NCBI RefSeq assembly: GCF_000327505.1
Contig: NC_019942.1
Span: forward strand, 682,001 to 746,000
DNA from: Aciduliprofundum sp. MAR08-339
Lineage (GTDB): Archaea > Thermoplasmatota > Thermoplasmata > Thermoplasmatales > Aciduliprofundaceae
Reading direction: 5' to 3'
DNA length: 64,000 nt
The notes under the pieces were generated by a model that did no database searches, was not told the DNA's origin, and saw nothing but the letters and a program-made list of their open reading frames with translations. The translations under genes were made by a program, and so were the position numbers. How positions within the stretch are numbered: the first letter of the stretch is position 1; each line of letters opens with the position of its first letter. Positions 18,201 to 25,394 of this stretch are shown here, one piece after another.

Positions 18201-18327
18201 GTTAGAGCCGAGGGTTGCGTGGGCAGCGATAGAAGCTCTACCACTTCTTGGAAGGCTTGATATATTTGAGAAGTTCAAAATCAAATTCATGAGAAGGAGG
18301 AAAAAAATAATACTTAAACCTGTGTAG
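18196..18327 (+). pseudogene. C-terminal relic of a retropepsin-like aspartyl protease
   Basis: A 43-codon plus-strand frame ending at TAG 18325-18327 reads EPRVAWAAIEALPLLGRLDI then FEKFKIKFMRRRKKIILKPV. The LLGRxDIFEKFKIxF pattern is the usual C-terminal motif of small prokaryotic clan-AA (retropepsin-like) proteins. The N-terminal catalytic DTG part is missing, cut off where repeat copy 2 begins. The family call rests on this short motif only. Confidence 0.4.
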
Positions 18328-18344
18328 TAATGTGTTCATCTCTC

Positions 18345-19601
18345 TTATTTGTTTAGTTTCAACAACCATTTCCACAGAGGTACAAAATTTATCTCGCCTT
18401 TCTCTTCGTAATCCCAGGTAATTACCGTTTTGTTCTTGCAATTTAACTCCTCTCCTGCCTTCTCAAGTGCTTTTATCTCTCTTCTCTCAATTTCATCTCT
18501 TCCCGAAGCGTAGGTCACCTGAATCAATTCTTTCATTCTCTCTCTTTCCTTGAGCACAAAATCAATCTCATAATCTCTGGCTTTATAGTAGTATAGCTCC
18601 CATAGTGGATGATAATTCTTTCTCCTCAGGAGGTCTAGGAACACTATGTTTTCCATATATTTACCATAGTCATCAGAGAATTTACCCACCTGGGAGAGAG
18701 ATGGGTCGCAGAGATACGCTTTTCTGGGCCAGCCCTCTCTTAGATGCACCTTTTCATTGTACCTGCGGAGAAAGAATACAGCCACAGTATCTTCAATTTT
18801 GTCCATGTAATCATATAGTGTATTCTTTCCAAACCGTGAACCGCTGCTTCTGAGTTTTTTTGCAATACTATTTATGCTAAACTCCTTTGCAAAGTTTTGA
18901 ATGATATGCATCATCAGATATCTTGCAAGGGTGATGTTTTTCAGATTGTGTCGCTCAACAAAATCCCTGAATAGGATCATGTCCACATACTCTTTCAATA
19001 TTCTCTCTTTATCACTTCCCATCACAATCTCTGGGAATCCCCCCGTATCAATATACTCTCGAAGAACATTTCTTATTCTACTCTCATCATCTCTGGAAAT
19101 TACTCTCCCAATTTTCACTCCTCTCAATTCCATAAACTCTCTGAAACTGAGTGGTAGAAGAATGTACGAATAGGTTCTGCCCCTCAAACTTGTGGCAATT
19201 TCCCGGCTAAGAAGTTTGGAGGAAGATCCAGTGAGATATATCCTGTACTTGCCCCGATCAATGAGACTTCTGACTGCATGCTCCCATCCATGAACGTTCT
19301 GCACTTCATCAAGAAATACTCTCTCCACATTCATGCCTGTTAACTCGGTGAAGAGCCGCAGAATCTCATATATATCTTTTGCCCTTACATCCAGAAGCCT
19401 TATGTCTTCAAAATTAAGATAAAGCGTCCTGTATCTATCATCTCCAATTAACTGATAGAAATAATATGTCTTTCCCACACGTCTCGGTCCGATCACTGCC
19501 ACAGCCCTATCATCTCTAATTCTGAGTTCCCTCTCCACAATATCCGGAGTTGCCCTGTTCAGCCATTCTGTAAGGTAATCACGCACTTCCTTTGAATTCA
19601 T
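18345..19601 (-). CDS. AAA-type ATPase with DUF4143 domain, paralogue 1
   Basis: This 418-residue protein has an N-terminal AAA_14-type ATPase. Walker A GPRRVGKT is at residues 38-45, Walker B RVFLDEVQN at about 115, and sensor YLTGSSSKLLSRE at about 138. The C-terminal DUF4143 module includes YEIDFVLKERERMKELIQVT, an ExD...QV arrangement resembling PD-(D/E)XK nuclease folds. Members are common and multicopy in archaea, and their role is unknown; defence or mobile-element association is often suggested. Its last 70 codons are almost identical to those of the next gene, whereas the rest is divergent. Confidence 0.87.
   Translation of the reverse strand: MNSKEVRDYLTEWLNRATPDIVERELRIRDDRAVAVIGPRRVGKTYYFYQLIGDDRYRTLYLNFEDIRLLDVRAKDIYEILRLFTELTGMNVERVFLDEVQNVHGWEHAVRSLIDRGKYRIYLTGSSSKLLSREIATSLRGRTYSYILLPLSFREFMELRGVKIGRVISRDDESRIRNVLREYIDTGGFPEIVMGSDKERILKEYVDMILFRDFVERHNLKNITLARYLMMHIIQNFAKEFSINSIAKKLRSSGSRFGKNTLYDYMDKIEDTVAVFFLRRYNEKVHLREGWPRKAYLCDPSLSQVGKFSDDYGKYMENIVFLDLLRRKNYHPLWELYYYKARDYEIDFVLKERERMKELIQVTYASGRDEIERREIKALEKAGEELNCKNKTVITWDYEEKGEINFVPLWKWLLKLNK
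18356..18565. repeat. 210-bp direct repeat in ATPase gene ends, copy 1
   Basis: The 210 bases match 19703-19912 with no length difference and roughly 88% identity by eye. They encode the last 70 or so codons of both ATPase genes, but the adjoining sequence on either side is not similar at the same level. This points to gene conversion or modular exchange between the paralogues. Confidence 0.8.
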
Positions 19602-19691
19602 GTATTTACTATAGTGAAATTTTTACTTAAATTTTTCTTTATTGTTGAGAAAATTTTGCAAATATTATGGTGTGCTCTTCCAATGCACCTG

Positions 19692-20957
19692 TCAAAGATT
19701 GGGTTTCAACAACCATTTCCACAGAGGTACAAAATTTATCTCTCCCTCTTCCTCGTAATCCCAGGTGATTATCGTCTTGTTTTTGCAATTCAGTTCCTCC
19801 CCTGCTTTCTTAAGCGCTTTTATCTCTCTTCTCTCAATTTCATCTCTTCCAGAAGCATATGTCACTTGGATTAATTCTTTTATTTTCTCTCTTTCCTTGA
19901 GCACAAAATCAACTTCCCTTTGCTGATGATCCTTCCAGTAATATATTTCCATATCCCTATGCCAGTAACTCTTTCGCCGCATGAGCTCCACAGCAACAAC
20001 ATTTTCCATTGCTCTCCAGATATTGGCAGAGAGGTTGAAGCCCACAACCTTCGCCATTCCCGTGTCCATCGCATATACCTTCTTTGGTGCAAGCATCTGC
20101 TCTTTGAGCTTGTATGAAAAGCGTTCCACAGTAAAAGCCAGATAGGCGTTCTGAATGTAATCAAAATACTTTTTCACCGTATGGGGGCTCTTCACTCCGA
20201 GAACATTCTTGATCCTGTTGAATGATATCTCTCTGCCCGTATTGCTCATCACATACCTCCCAAGGGCTCGGAGAACATGTGGGTACTTAACCCCATACCT
20301 GCCCATTATGTCCCGCTCAACAATGTCCCTGTAATTCTCAGATAGAAACATATTTCCAAGTTTATACGCCAGAGGAAAACCTCCCCTCTCAATGTATTCC
20401 TTCAGATGATCTTTTATCTTAGCCCGAGTTGCCGTGGAGTACGCAGAGCCGTTGATCCCGTTGTACTGCAGAAATTCCCTGAAACTGAATGGGTAGAGCA
20501 TGAAATCAATATGTCTGCCCGTGAGATGCGTGGCAAGCTCCCTGCCCATCAATCTTGCGTTGCTTCCAGTTATTATTACTCTCCTCCCAGTTATTATTCT
20601 CGATACGAATTTTTCCCATCCGGGGATGTTCTGAATCTCATCAAAGATTAATGTGTTCACCACACCCTTGAGGGAATAAACGGCTTCAAGCACTGTATTC
20701 AGTTCCTCTCCTTGCATAGCCAGCCGCTCATCTTCAAAGTTCACATAAGCCACATGCTCACCGTTGGCAAGCACCCACGCAAGAAAGGATTTGCCGCATC
20801 TTCTCACCCCGGTTATTACCAGCGCAACATCTGTGTTTATCATACTCTCCACCACTTCCTTGCACTCCCTTTCCACCACATTTCCCTCGGAAAATCTGCG
20901 GTGCATGTCCTCCTCCCTGTCCACAATCGCCGATTTTATCGTGTCCATGGATACCAT
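19692..20957 (-). CDS. AAA-type ATPase with DUF4143 domain, paralogue 2
   Basis: This 421-residue relative of the preceding ATPase has Walker A TGVRRCGKS near residue 53 and Walker B NTLIFDEIQNIPGW near 105. It also has the sensor ITGSNARLMGRELATHLTGR and a C-terminal DUF4143 nuclease-like module with REVDFVLKEREKIKELIQVT. The ATG at 20957 is chosen because an ATTTATTAATTA element lies about 27 bases upstream of it and the resulting length equals that of paralogue 1; the frame stays open to 21008. The last 70 codons nearly match paralogue 1. Confidence 0.86.
   Translation of the reverse strand: MVSMDTIKSAIVDREEDMHRRFSEGNVVERECKEVVESMINTDVALVITGVRRCGKSFLAWVLANGEHVAYVNFEDERLAMQGEELNTVLEAVYSLKGVVNTLIFDEIQNIPGWEKFVSRIITGRRVIITGSNARLMGRELATHLTGRHIDFMLYPFSFREFLQYNGINGSAYSTATRAKIKDHLKEYIERGGFPLAYKLGNMFLSENYRDIVERDIMGRYGVKYPHVLRALGRYVMSNTGREISFNRIKNVLGVKSPHTVKKYFDYIQNAYLAFTVERFSYKLKEQMLAPKKVYAMDTGMAKVVGFNLSANIWRAMENVVAVELMRRKSYWHRDMEIYYWKDHQQREVDFVLKEREKIKELIQVTYASGRDEIERREIKALKKAGEELNCKNKTIITWDYEEEGEINFVPLWKWLLKPNL
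19703..19912. repeat. 210-bp direct repeat in ATPase gene ends, copy 2
   Basis: This is the counterpart of 18356-18565, in the same orientation and about 1.35 kb away. Both begin at GTTTCAACAACCATTTCCAC and end at the codons for DFVLKE. Confidence 0.8.
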
Positions 20958-21047
20958 ATTGTACTGAAGATGCAAATAATTAATAAATCTTTGCATTTGA
21001 GGTGCCATGTTTCTCGAGCAAATATCACAGAGGGATGAAAATCCTAT

Positions 21048-21314
21048 TCATAGAGGGGCAGGGTTTTTGAGCTCGGCCCCCGTGCCTTCAAGGCCTATCT
21101 TCAAAATCCTCTCTGGGCATAACTCGAAAATGTTTCTTTCTTTATCCTGGAGGATGAGCGAGCCGTTCTATTCTGTGCGGATATGCTCAAATTCATGCTC
21201 TTTGACCATATCTGGAAACTTCGTTGAATCCACGGTCACATGCTCAATGGAGAGCTTTTCGAGCATCTTTGCTATTCTCTCTCTGGTTCCGATTTTTTCA
21301 CCTCCAGGTTGCAC
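21048..21314 (-). pseudogene. Broken small gene with an in-frame TAG
   Basis: A minus-strand frame runs from GTG at 21312-21314 to TGA at 21048-21050 and is interrupted once, by TAG at 21168-21170. The first part reads EKIGTRERIAKMLEKLSIEH and so on up to EFEHIRTE. After the TAG it continues NGSLILQDKERNIFELCPER to the end. Codon use looks protein-like on both sides. A TTTAAATA box lies just upstream (about 21329-21336), and a six-A run near the start (21294-21299) may mark a frameshift. I do not recognise the family. It lies downstream of the coiled-coil gene on the same strand and is best read as a decaying gene. Confidence 0.5.
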
Positions 21315-21370
21315 TCCAGGTCATGCTATTTAAACCCATGGGATAATGGGCATTTTCAGAGGAATGAATC

Positions 21371-22840
21371 TTATGTTTGAGATGATTGTGAGGACGGGTA
21401 ATTTTTCTCATCTTTATGATTCTGTTCCGGGAGGTGGCCATTCGGTATGTTTTCTTGATTTATCTGATTTGCATAAGCGAGAATCTCACCAATACTCTTT
21501 ATCATGGTATCATCTGACTTGGAAAGTATCTCACCCAGGCTTGGTAAAAAGTAATCAAAGAACTTCTCAGAGATATTTTTTATATCTTTGATCTTCTCAT
21601 CCATCTCCCTTTTCATCTCTTCTTTTAGTGTACTCTTCATCTCAGTCATCTCATCCTCTATTTCTCTCCTCATACTCTCCATGTATTTTGGATAAATCCT
21701 GTATCCCCTCTCCTCAAGGCGATTTATGAGAATCTGAGGACTTAGATCCTTCTCCAGGGAGTCGATCTTGTTGCTAACCTTAACAATGGCCTTCGTGCTC
21801 TTTTCATTGAAATCCACAAGATTTTTCACGGTATTTCCTATGAAATTTTCCATACTGCCCATATCCTTTTCCACTTTTTCAACGCGACTCTCCGTAGTAT
21901 TTAACCTCTCCTCAATATTCTGAATTTTGGAACTCAACTCGTTTATCTTTCCAGGGTCTGTAGCATTAACCCTGATTACCTGCGGCTGCTCCTTCTCCTT
22001 GGGTGGTATCTCATCCAGTTCATTCAACGCATACTTTAACTTTGCAAATTCCTTTATGTCCTCCATGAAGGAATCGTGCTCGATTACCGTTATATTTATT
22101 GGTGTGGAAACCTCTCCCGGATCCATATCCTCTGGAGAAACTGTTGCATATACCAGTCCCGTGGCACTTCTGAGATTGATCCATTCACTGAACCTTCTCA
22201 TCTGGGACGGATTGAGCATGCTTAGTACGCCGTTGAGTTGTGTGCTCAACTCGTAGTTAACTGCCTTCAAATGCTTTATTTTTTCATCCTTCTTCTCTAT
22301 TTCTTTCTTCAGAGCCTGGACCTTATCTTCAAGCTCCTGTATTTTGTGCACCTTCTCACTTGCCTCGGTCAGGCTCGCAAGGTACCTCGTTCCGAATTCA
22401 ACGAACTTCTCGGGATCTTCCATTAGCTTACTCATTTTCCTGTGATCGATCCTGGCATTGTGCATCACAAGGAAAAATGCCTGAAAGCCCAGCCCTTCGA
22501 TCACTTGAGACAACCAGAGGTGCTTTCTCTCCATGATCTCCCATTCCTTCGCATAGGACCCGTCAATCGTTGAGGCCAGGAGTGGGTATTTCATCTCCCC
22601 GTAGGCCAGGGTACTTTGCTTGCTGTAGTACGCCTTGCCGTTTATATCTCTGAGCCTTTTTACCACGTAATTCTTCAAATTCTCAAACTCGCTTTTCTTC
22701 ATCCTCAACTCAACCCTCTCGCTCTCCGTTCCGTAGGGAGTGGTGAAGTAGAACCTCGCCACTCCGTTCTTCCACCTGGGCCCTGTGCTTAGGAGGTATC
22801 CTTCCTCGATCAACTCCTCAATCCTATCTGGCACGAACAT
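21371..22840 (-). CDS. Large coiled-coil protein of unknown function
   Basis: This 489-residue soluble protein has no recognised enzymatic motif. The first 160 residues are mixed and include an apparent winged-helix-like start, FVPDRIEELIEEGYLLSTG. Residues about 160-215 form a coiled coil rich in K and E (KIQELEDKVQALKKEIEKKD). A second long coiled coil covers about 290-440 (IQNIEERLNTTESRVEKVEK), and the tail is polar and probably disordered. The ATG at 22840 has a GGTGAT Shine-Dalgarno site four bases before it (22845-22850), and a TATA-like ATATATAATT lies further upstream. It is divergent from the archaeosortase gene. Confidence 0.75.
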   Translation of the reverse strand: MFVPDRIEELIEEGYLLSTGPRWKNGVARFYFTTPYGTESERVELRMKKSEFENLKNYVVKRLRDINGKAYYSKQSTLAYGEMKYPLLASTIDGSYAKEWEIMERKHLWLSQVIEGLGFQAFFLVMHNARIDHRKMSKLMEDPEKFVEFGTRYLASLTEASEKVHKIQELEDKVQALKKEIEKKDEKIKHLKAVNYELSTQLNGVLSMLNPSQMRRFSEWINLRSATGLVYATVSPEDMDPGEVSTPINITVIEHDSFMEDIKEFAKLKYALNELDEIPPKEKEQPQVIRVNATDPGKINELSSKIQNIEERLNTTESRVEKVEKDMGSMENFIGNTVKNLVDFNEKSTKAIVKVSNKIDSLEKDLSPQILINRLEERGYRIYPKYMESMRREIEDEMTEMKSTLKEEMKREMDEKIKDIKNISEKFFDYFLPSLGEILSKSDDTMIKSIGEILAYANQINQENIPNGHLPEQNHKDEKNYPSSQSSQT

Positions 22841-23182
22841 TTTTATCACCCAAAATTATATATCATGCGGACTTTAATAAAACTTTCCATGCTTTGGACT
22901 CGATTCGAGGATGTTCGAGATTTTATTGACTTGCTCTTTTACCTTGTTTTTCTTGGTTTGAGAAAATTCGAGATGCTGGTTCGAATCGAATCTCGGATCG
23001 GATGCTGGAATATGCATTGAAATGCCCTTGTTTGAGAGATTTTTTTCCTTCATGAAGGGGTTTGTGGGGTATATTGGCTTGTATCAAGAAGTTGCGTGAA
23101 AAATTTTCGTGATAAGCTCGGGTTTCGGAAAGGATATCTATCCTGCAAAATCTTAATTTACAACCTGCCCATTTACATTCTA
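22841..23182. other. Divergent regulatory region rich in TTCGA motifs
   Basis: This 340-base gap separates the coiled-coil gene from the archaeosortase gene. TTCGA occurs at 22904, 22914, 22967 and 22980, with an inverted AATCGAA at 22984-22990. ATTCGAGAT (22966-22974) and ATCTCGGAT flank the central site as an imperfect inverted repeat. GATGCTGG is repeated at 22972 and 23001, and a perfect CCTTCATGAAGG palindrome lies at 23047-23058. The density of symmetric motifs suggests operator sites, though no regulator is known. The reading frame at 23096-23182 is considered untranslated. Confidence 0.45.
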
Positions 23183-24100
23183 ATGCTTGATCTCCTACGA
23201 GCGGATGCCTGGGCGCCCGTGATGCATCTCTTCAATCTCACTCAGAAAAAGAAGTTCAGCATATTTTTTTACTCTCTTGTTATCCTTGCATTTCTCTTGG
23301 ATTTCTATGTAATACATTCATCCTTCGGGTTCTTCTCCTATACGCTAATCTTTGCTATATCTGTGATGCTCAATGAGAGAAAATTCTATAAAATTGAGAA
23401 GATTGAAATGTGGGAAGCGTTGCTTGGGCTTTTTATTATAATTTCTTCATTCACTCTTGTCACCCCTGTAAAATGGGTGTTTGTTCCCGGAACTCGTGTG
23501 TTTGGGGTGTTCAACAGCGGAGTTCTGATAATAGGATACTTTGTGATGTTTTATGGATTGAGAAAATATAGGATAATTTTTCCATTTTTAATATTCTATG
23601 GAGCCATGGTGATTCTCAACGGTACTTGGGGATTTGTTGTAAATGATTTCGCTCAGATGTATATAGCACCCATTTCCTCTCATCTAGCATATTCTTTCCT
23701 GAAGCTTCTGGGCTATCCAGTGAGCATCTCGGGCACGACCATAACCATAATAAGTCAAAGGGGCACGCCCGTCTCCGCAACCGTAGCCGGCGCATGCTCG
23801 GGAATTGAGGGTATGACGCTTTCCGCGGTAATGCTTGTTGGATTGCTTATGGGCTCAAAGATGAAGTATGTGTGGCGAGCGCTGGTGATACTCATTGCCG
23901 CTCTCACCATGTTCTTCATCAATGTACTTCGCCTCTTTCTCACATTTATGGCCGCATACTATTGGGGACACGAGGGTCTGAACCTTGCCCATGAGTGGCT
24001 AGGGAATATTCTATTTTTAGTGTTTATTATAATCTATTGGGTAGGAGTAGAGAAAATATTCGTTCTAAGGAGGAATACAAAGTGTTTAAAAGATTATTGA
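23183..24100 (+). CDS. Archaeosortase/exosortase family transpeptidase
   Basis: This integral membrane protein of about 305 residues has around eight hydrophobic segments. The three hallmark catalytic residues are visible: Cys in AGACSGIEGM (about 205), Arg in FINVLRLF (about 250) and His in LAHEWLGNILF (about 270). Archaeosortases cleave proteins carrying a C-terminal sorting tripartite signal and attach them to a lipid in the membrane, typically S-layer or other surface glycoproteins. The start at 23183 is preferred to GTG 23096 because a TTAATTTA box lies about 27 bases before it. A flippase and a GT-C gene follow. No sorting-signal substrate gene is seen in the window. Confidence 0.88.
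   Translation: MLDLLRADAWAPVMHLFNLTQKKKFSIFFYSLVILAFLLDFYVIHSSFGFFSYTLIFAISVMLNERKFYKIEKIEMWEALLGLFIIISSFTLVTPVKWVFVPGTRVFGVFNSGVLIIGYFVMFYGLRKYRIIFPFLIFYGAMVILNGTWGFVVNDFAQMYIAPISSHLAYSFLKLLGYPVSISGTTITIISQRGTPVSATVAGACSGIEGMTLSAVMLVGLLMGSKMKYVWRALVILIAALTMFFINVLRLFLTFMAAYYWGHEGLNLAHEWLGNILFLVFIIIYWVGVEKIFVLRRNTKCLKDY
24066..24073 (+). promoter_or_regulatory. Shine-Dalgarno site deciding the flippase start
   Basis: TAAGGAGG lies eight bases before GTG 24082, inside the end of the archaeosortase gene. It favours this GTG over the longer open frame starting at 23995, and implies translational coupling. Confidence 0.6.
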
Positions 24101-25332
24101 AATTCTTTGGAGTGGATATAGGCGAATTGAAAGCTATATCTGGAATTGCGATTGGAAATGTTATTACCCAAATACTCCGATTTATTTTCTGGTTCATTGT
24201 AGTATGGATGGTAACACCTGAGAAGTATGGATATATACGTTACGCCTTTACCATAGCCAACTTTTTTTTACTACCTGCAGCCTCTGGTTTTCCTGCAGCG
24301 ATTACTAAATTTATTTCAGAGAATTTAGATGATAAGAAAAAGATGAAAATATATGCCTTCCAAACCATTTTTATTGATTTTGTGATGATTCTTATAACAA
24401 CTTCTATAGCCATTGGATTTGGTATTTTTTTACCTTATAACATTCCTATTATAAGTTCTATTTTTATTTTGATAACGGGTTTATATTATTTATATATCTC
24501 TTATATTAGAGGTCTTATAGATGTCAGGAGACTTATAGGATTTGGGGTGAGTGTAAGTGCCTCAAGGGTTGTACTAATTATATTATTCTGGCTTATGAAT
24601 TTACAAAGCATATTTTGGATTTTATTTGCCTACTCACTTCCATTATTCATAGGTATATTGTCTATGGAGCTTTTGAAAGAAAAAACGGTAAAGTTTGAGA
24701 TTTTCCATCTTGATCGTTCTATTCTCCTTGAAATTATAATTTTTGCCGTTCCTGGGATTTTATCTACAACTCTCTGGACTATAACAGGACAAGTAGATAT
24801 TGTTTTTATAAAAAGTTATTATGGATATTCAGTTGTTGGATCCTATTCATTAGCAAAAACTATAACCTCCCTTATAGGATTTGTAAACGGTGCAATTATT
24901 GTGCTTCAAATGCCAAAGGTCTCAAGTTTTAAGAAAAATCACAAATATATTTATAATTATACTAAAAAATCTTTGAAAATTGGATTTTTGGCTACATCTA
25001 TATTTGCAATAATGCTGTATGTTTTTGTAAGATCTATATTTGATTACCTTTTTCCCTCCGCCTATAAAAATTCCATACCATTAATTTATATAATGATTCC
25101 AGGTATGATATTTGCTGGACTTTTTTCCATATTAGCTGCAGATTGGACTGGATATGGAAAACCCATTGAGAATGCAAAAATTATGTTTTTTGGAATGATT
25201 TTTGTAATAGGTTTAGACTTTTTACTAGTACCTCTATATGGTTCTACAGGTGCGGCTGTTGTATACACACTTTCTCAATGTTTTATATTTATATTGATGT
25301 ATATTAAAACAATGAAATATTTTAGAGCATGA
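24082..25332 (+). CDS. Lipid-linked oligosaccharide flippase (Wzx/MVF-type)
   Basis: This 416-residue protein has about 12-14 hydrophobic segments and the polysaccharide-biosynthesis pattern near the N terminus: TPEKYGYIRYAFTIANFFLL, with conserved GFPAAITKFISE. The middle FAVPGILSTTLWTITGQVDI is also typical of MOP-superfamily flippases. It would move the lipid-linked glycan from the cytoplasmic to the outer face. It overlaps the archaeosortase gene by 19 bases and uses a GTG start with a Shine-Dalgarno site, so the two are coupled. The gene is clearly AT-rich. Confidence 0.85.
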   Translation: MFKRLLKFFGVDIGELKAISGIAIGNVITQILRFIFWFIVVWMVTPEKYGYIRYAFTIANFFLLPAASGFPAAITKFISENLDDKKKMKIYAFQTIFIDFVMILITTSIAIGFGIFLPYNIPIISSIFILITGLYYLYISYIRGLIDVRRLIGFGVSVSASRVVLIILFWLMNLQSIFWILFAYSLPLFIGILSMELLKEKTVKFEIFHLDRSILLEIIIFAVPGILSTTLWTITGQVDIVFIKSYYGYSVVGSYSLAKTITSLIGFVNGAIIVLQMPKVSSFKKNHKYIYNYTKKSLKIGFLATSIFAIMLYVFVRSIFDYLFPSAYKNSIPLIYIMIPGMIFAGLFSILAADWTGYGKPIENAKIMFFGMIFVIGLDFLLVPLYGSTGAAVVYTLSQCFIFILMYIKTMKYFRA

Positions 25333-25394
25333 AAGAAATAAATTATAAATATTTATAGTACATGCTAAATTCACAAACATATGAGTGAGTATCT

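Larger units (their letters stand above)
17916..18344. other. 429-base gap with repeat copy and gene relics
   Basis: No intact gene lies here. The stretch contains the asnB promoter at its left end, repeat copy 2 (18035-18200) and, joined to it, the C-terminal relic of a plus-strand retropepsin-like frame (18196-18327). This is a decay zone between the glycan genes and two ATPase genes. Confidence 0.6.

Noticed and set aside
18238-18441. Minus-strand 67-codon frame after ATPase paralogue 1
   Set aside because: It overlaps the end of the ATPase gene in another frame and has no recognisable feature; the plus-strand relic explains part of the region better.
21168-21170. TAG read as pyrrolysine
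   Set aside because: No pyl genes lie in the window, the surrounding zone holds other relics, and the product is not a known pyrrolysine protein; a pseudogene is simpler.
21009-21333. Plus-strand frame of 108 codons beginning near 21007
   Set aside because: Its sequence is Ser/Pro-rich without motifs, and the minus strand carries more protein-like sequence.
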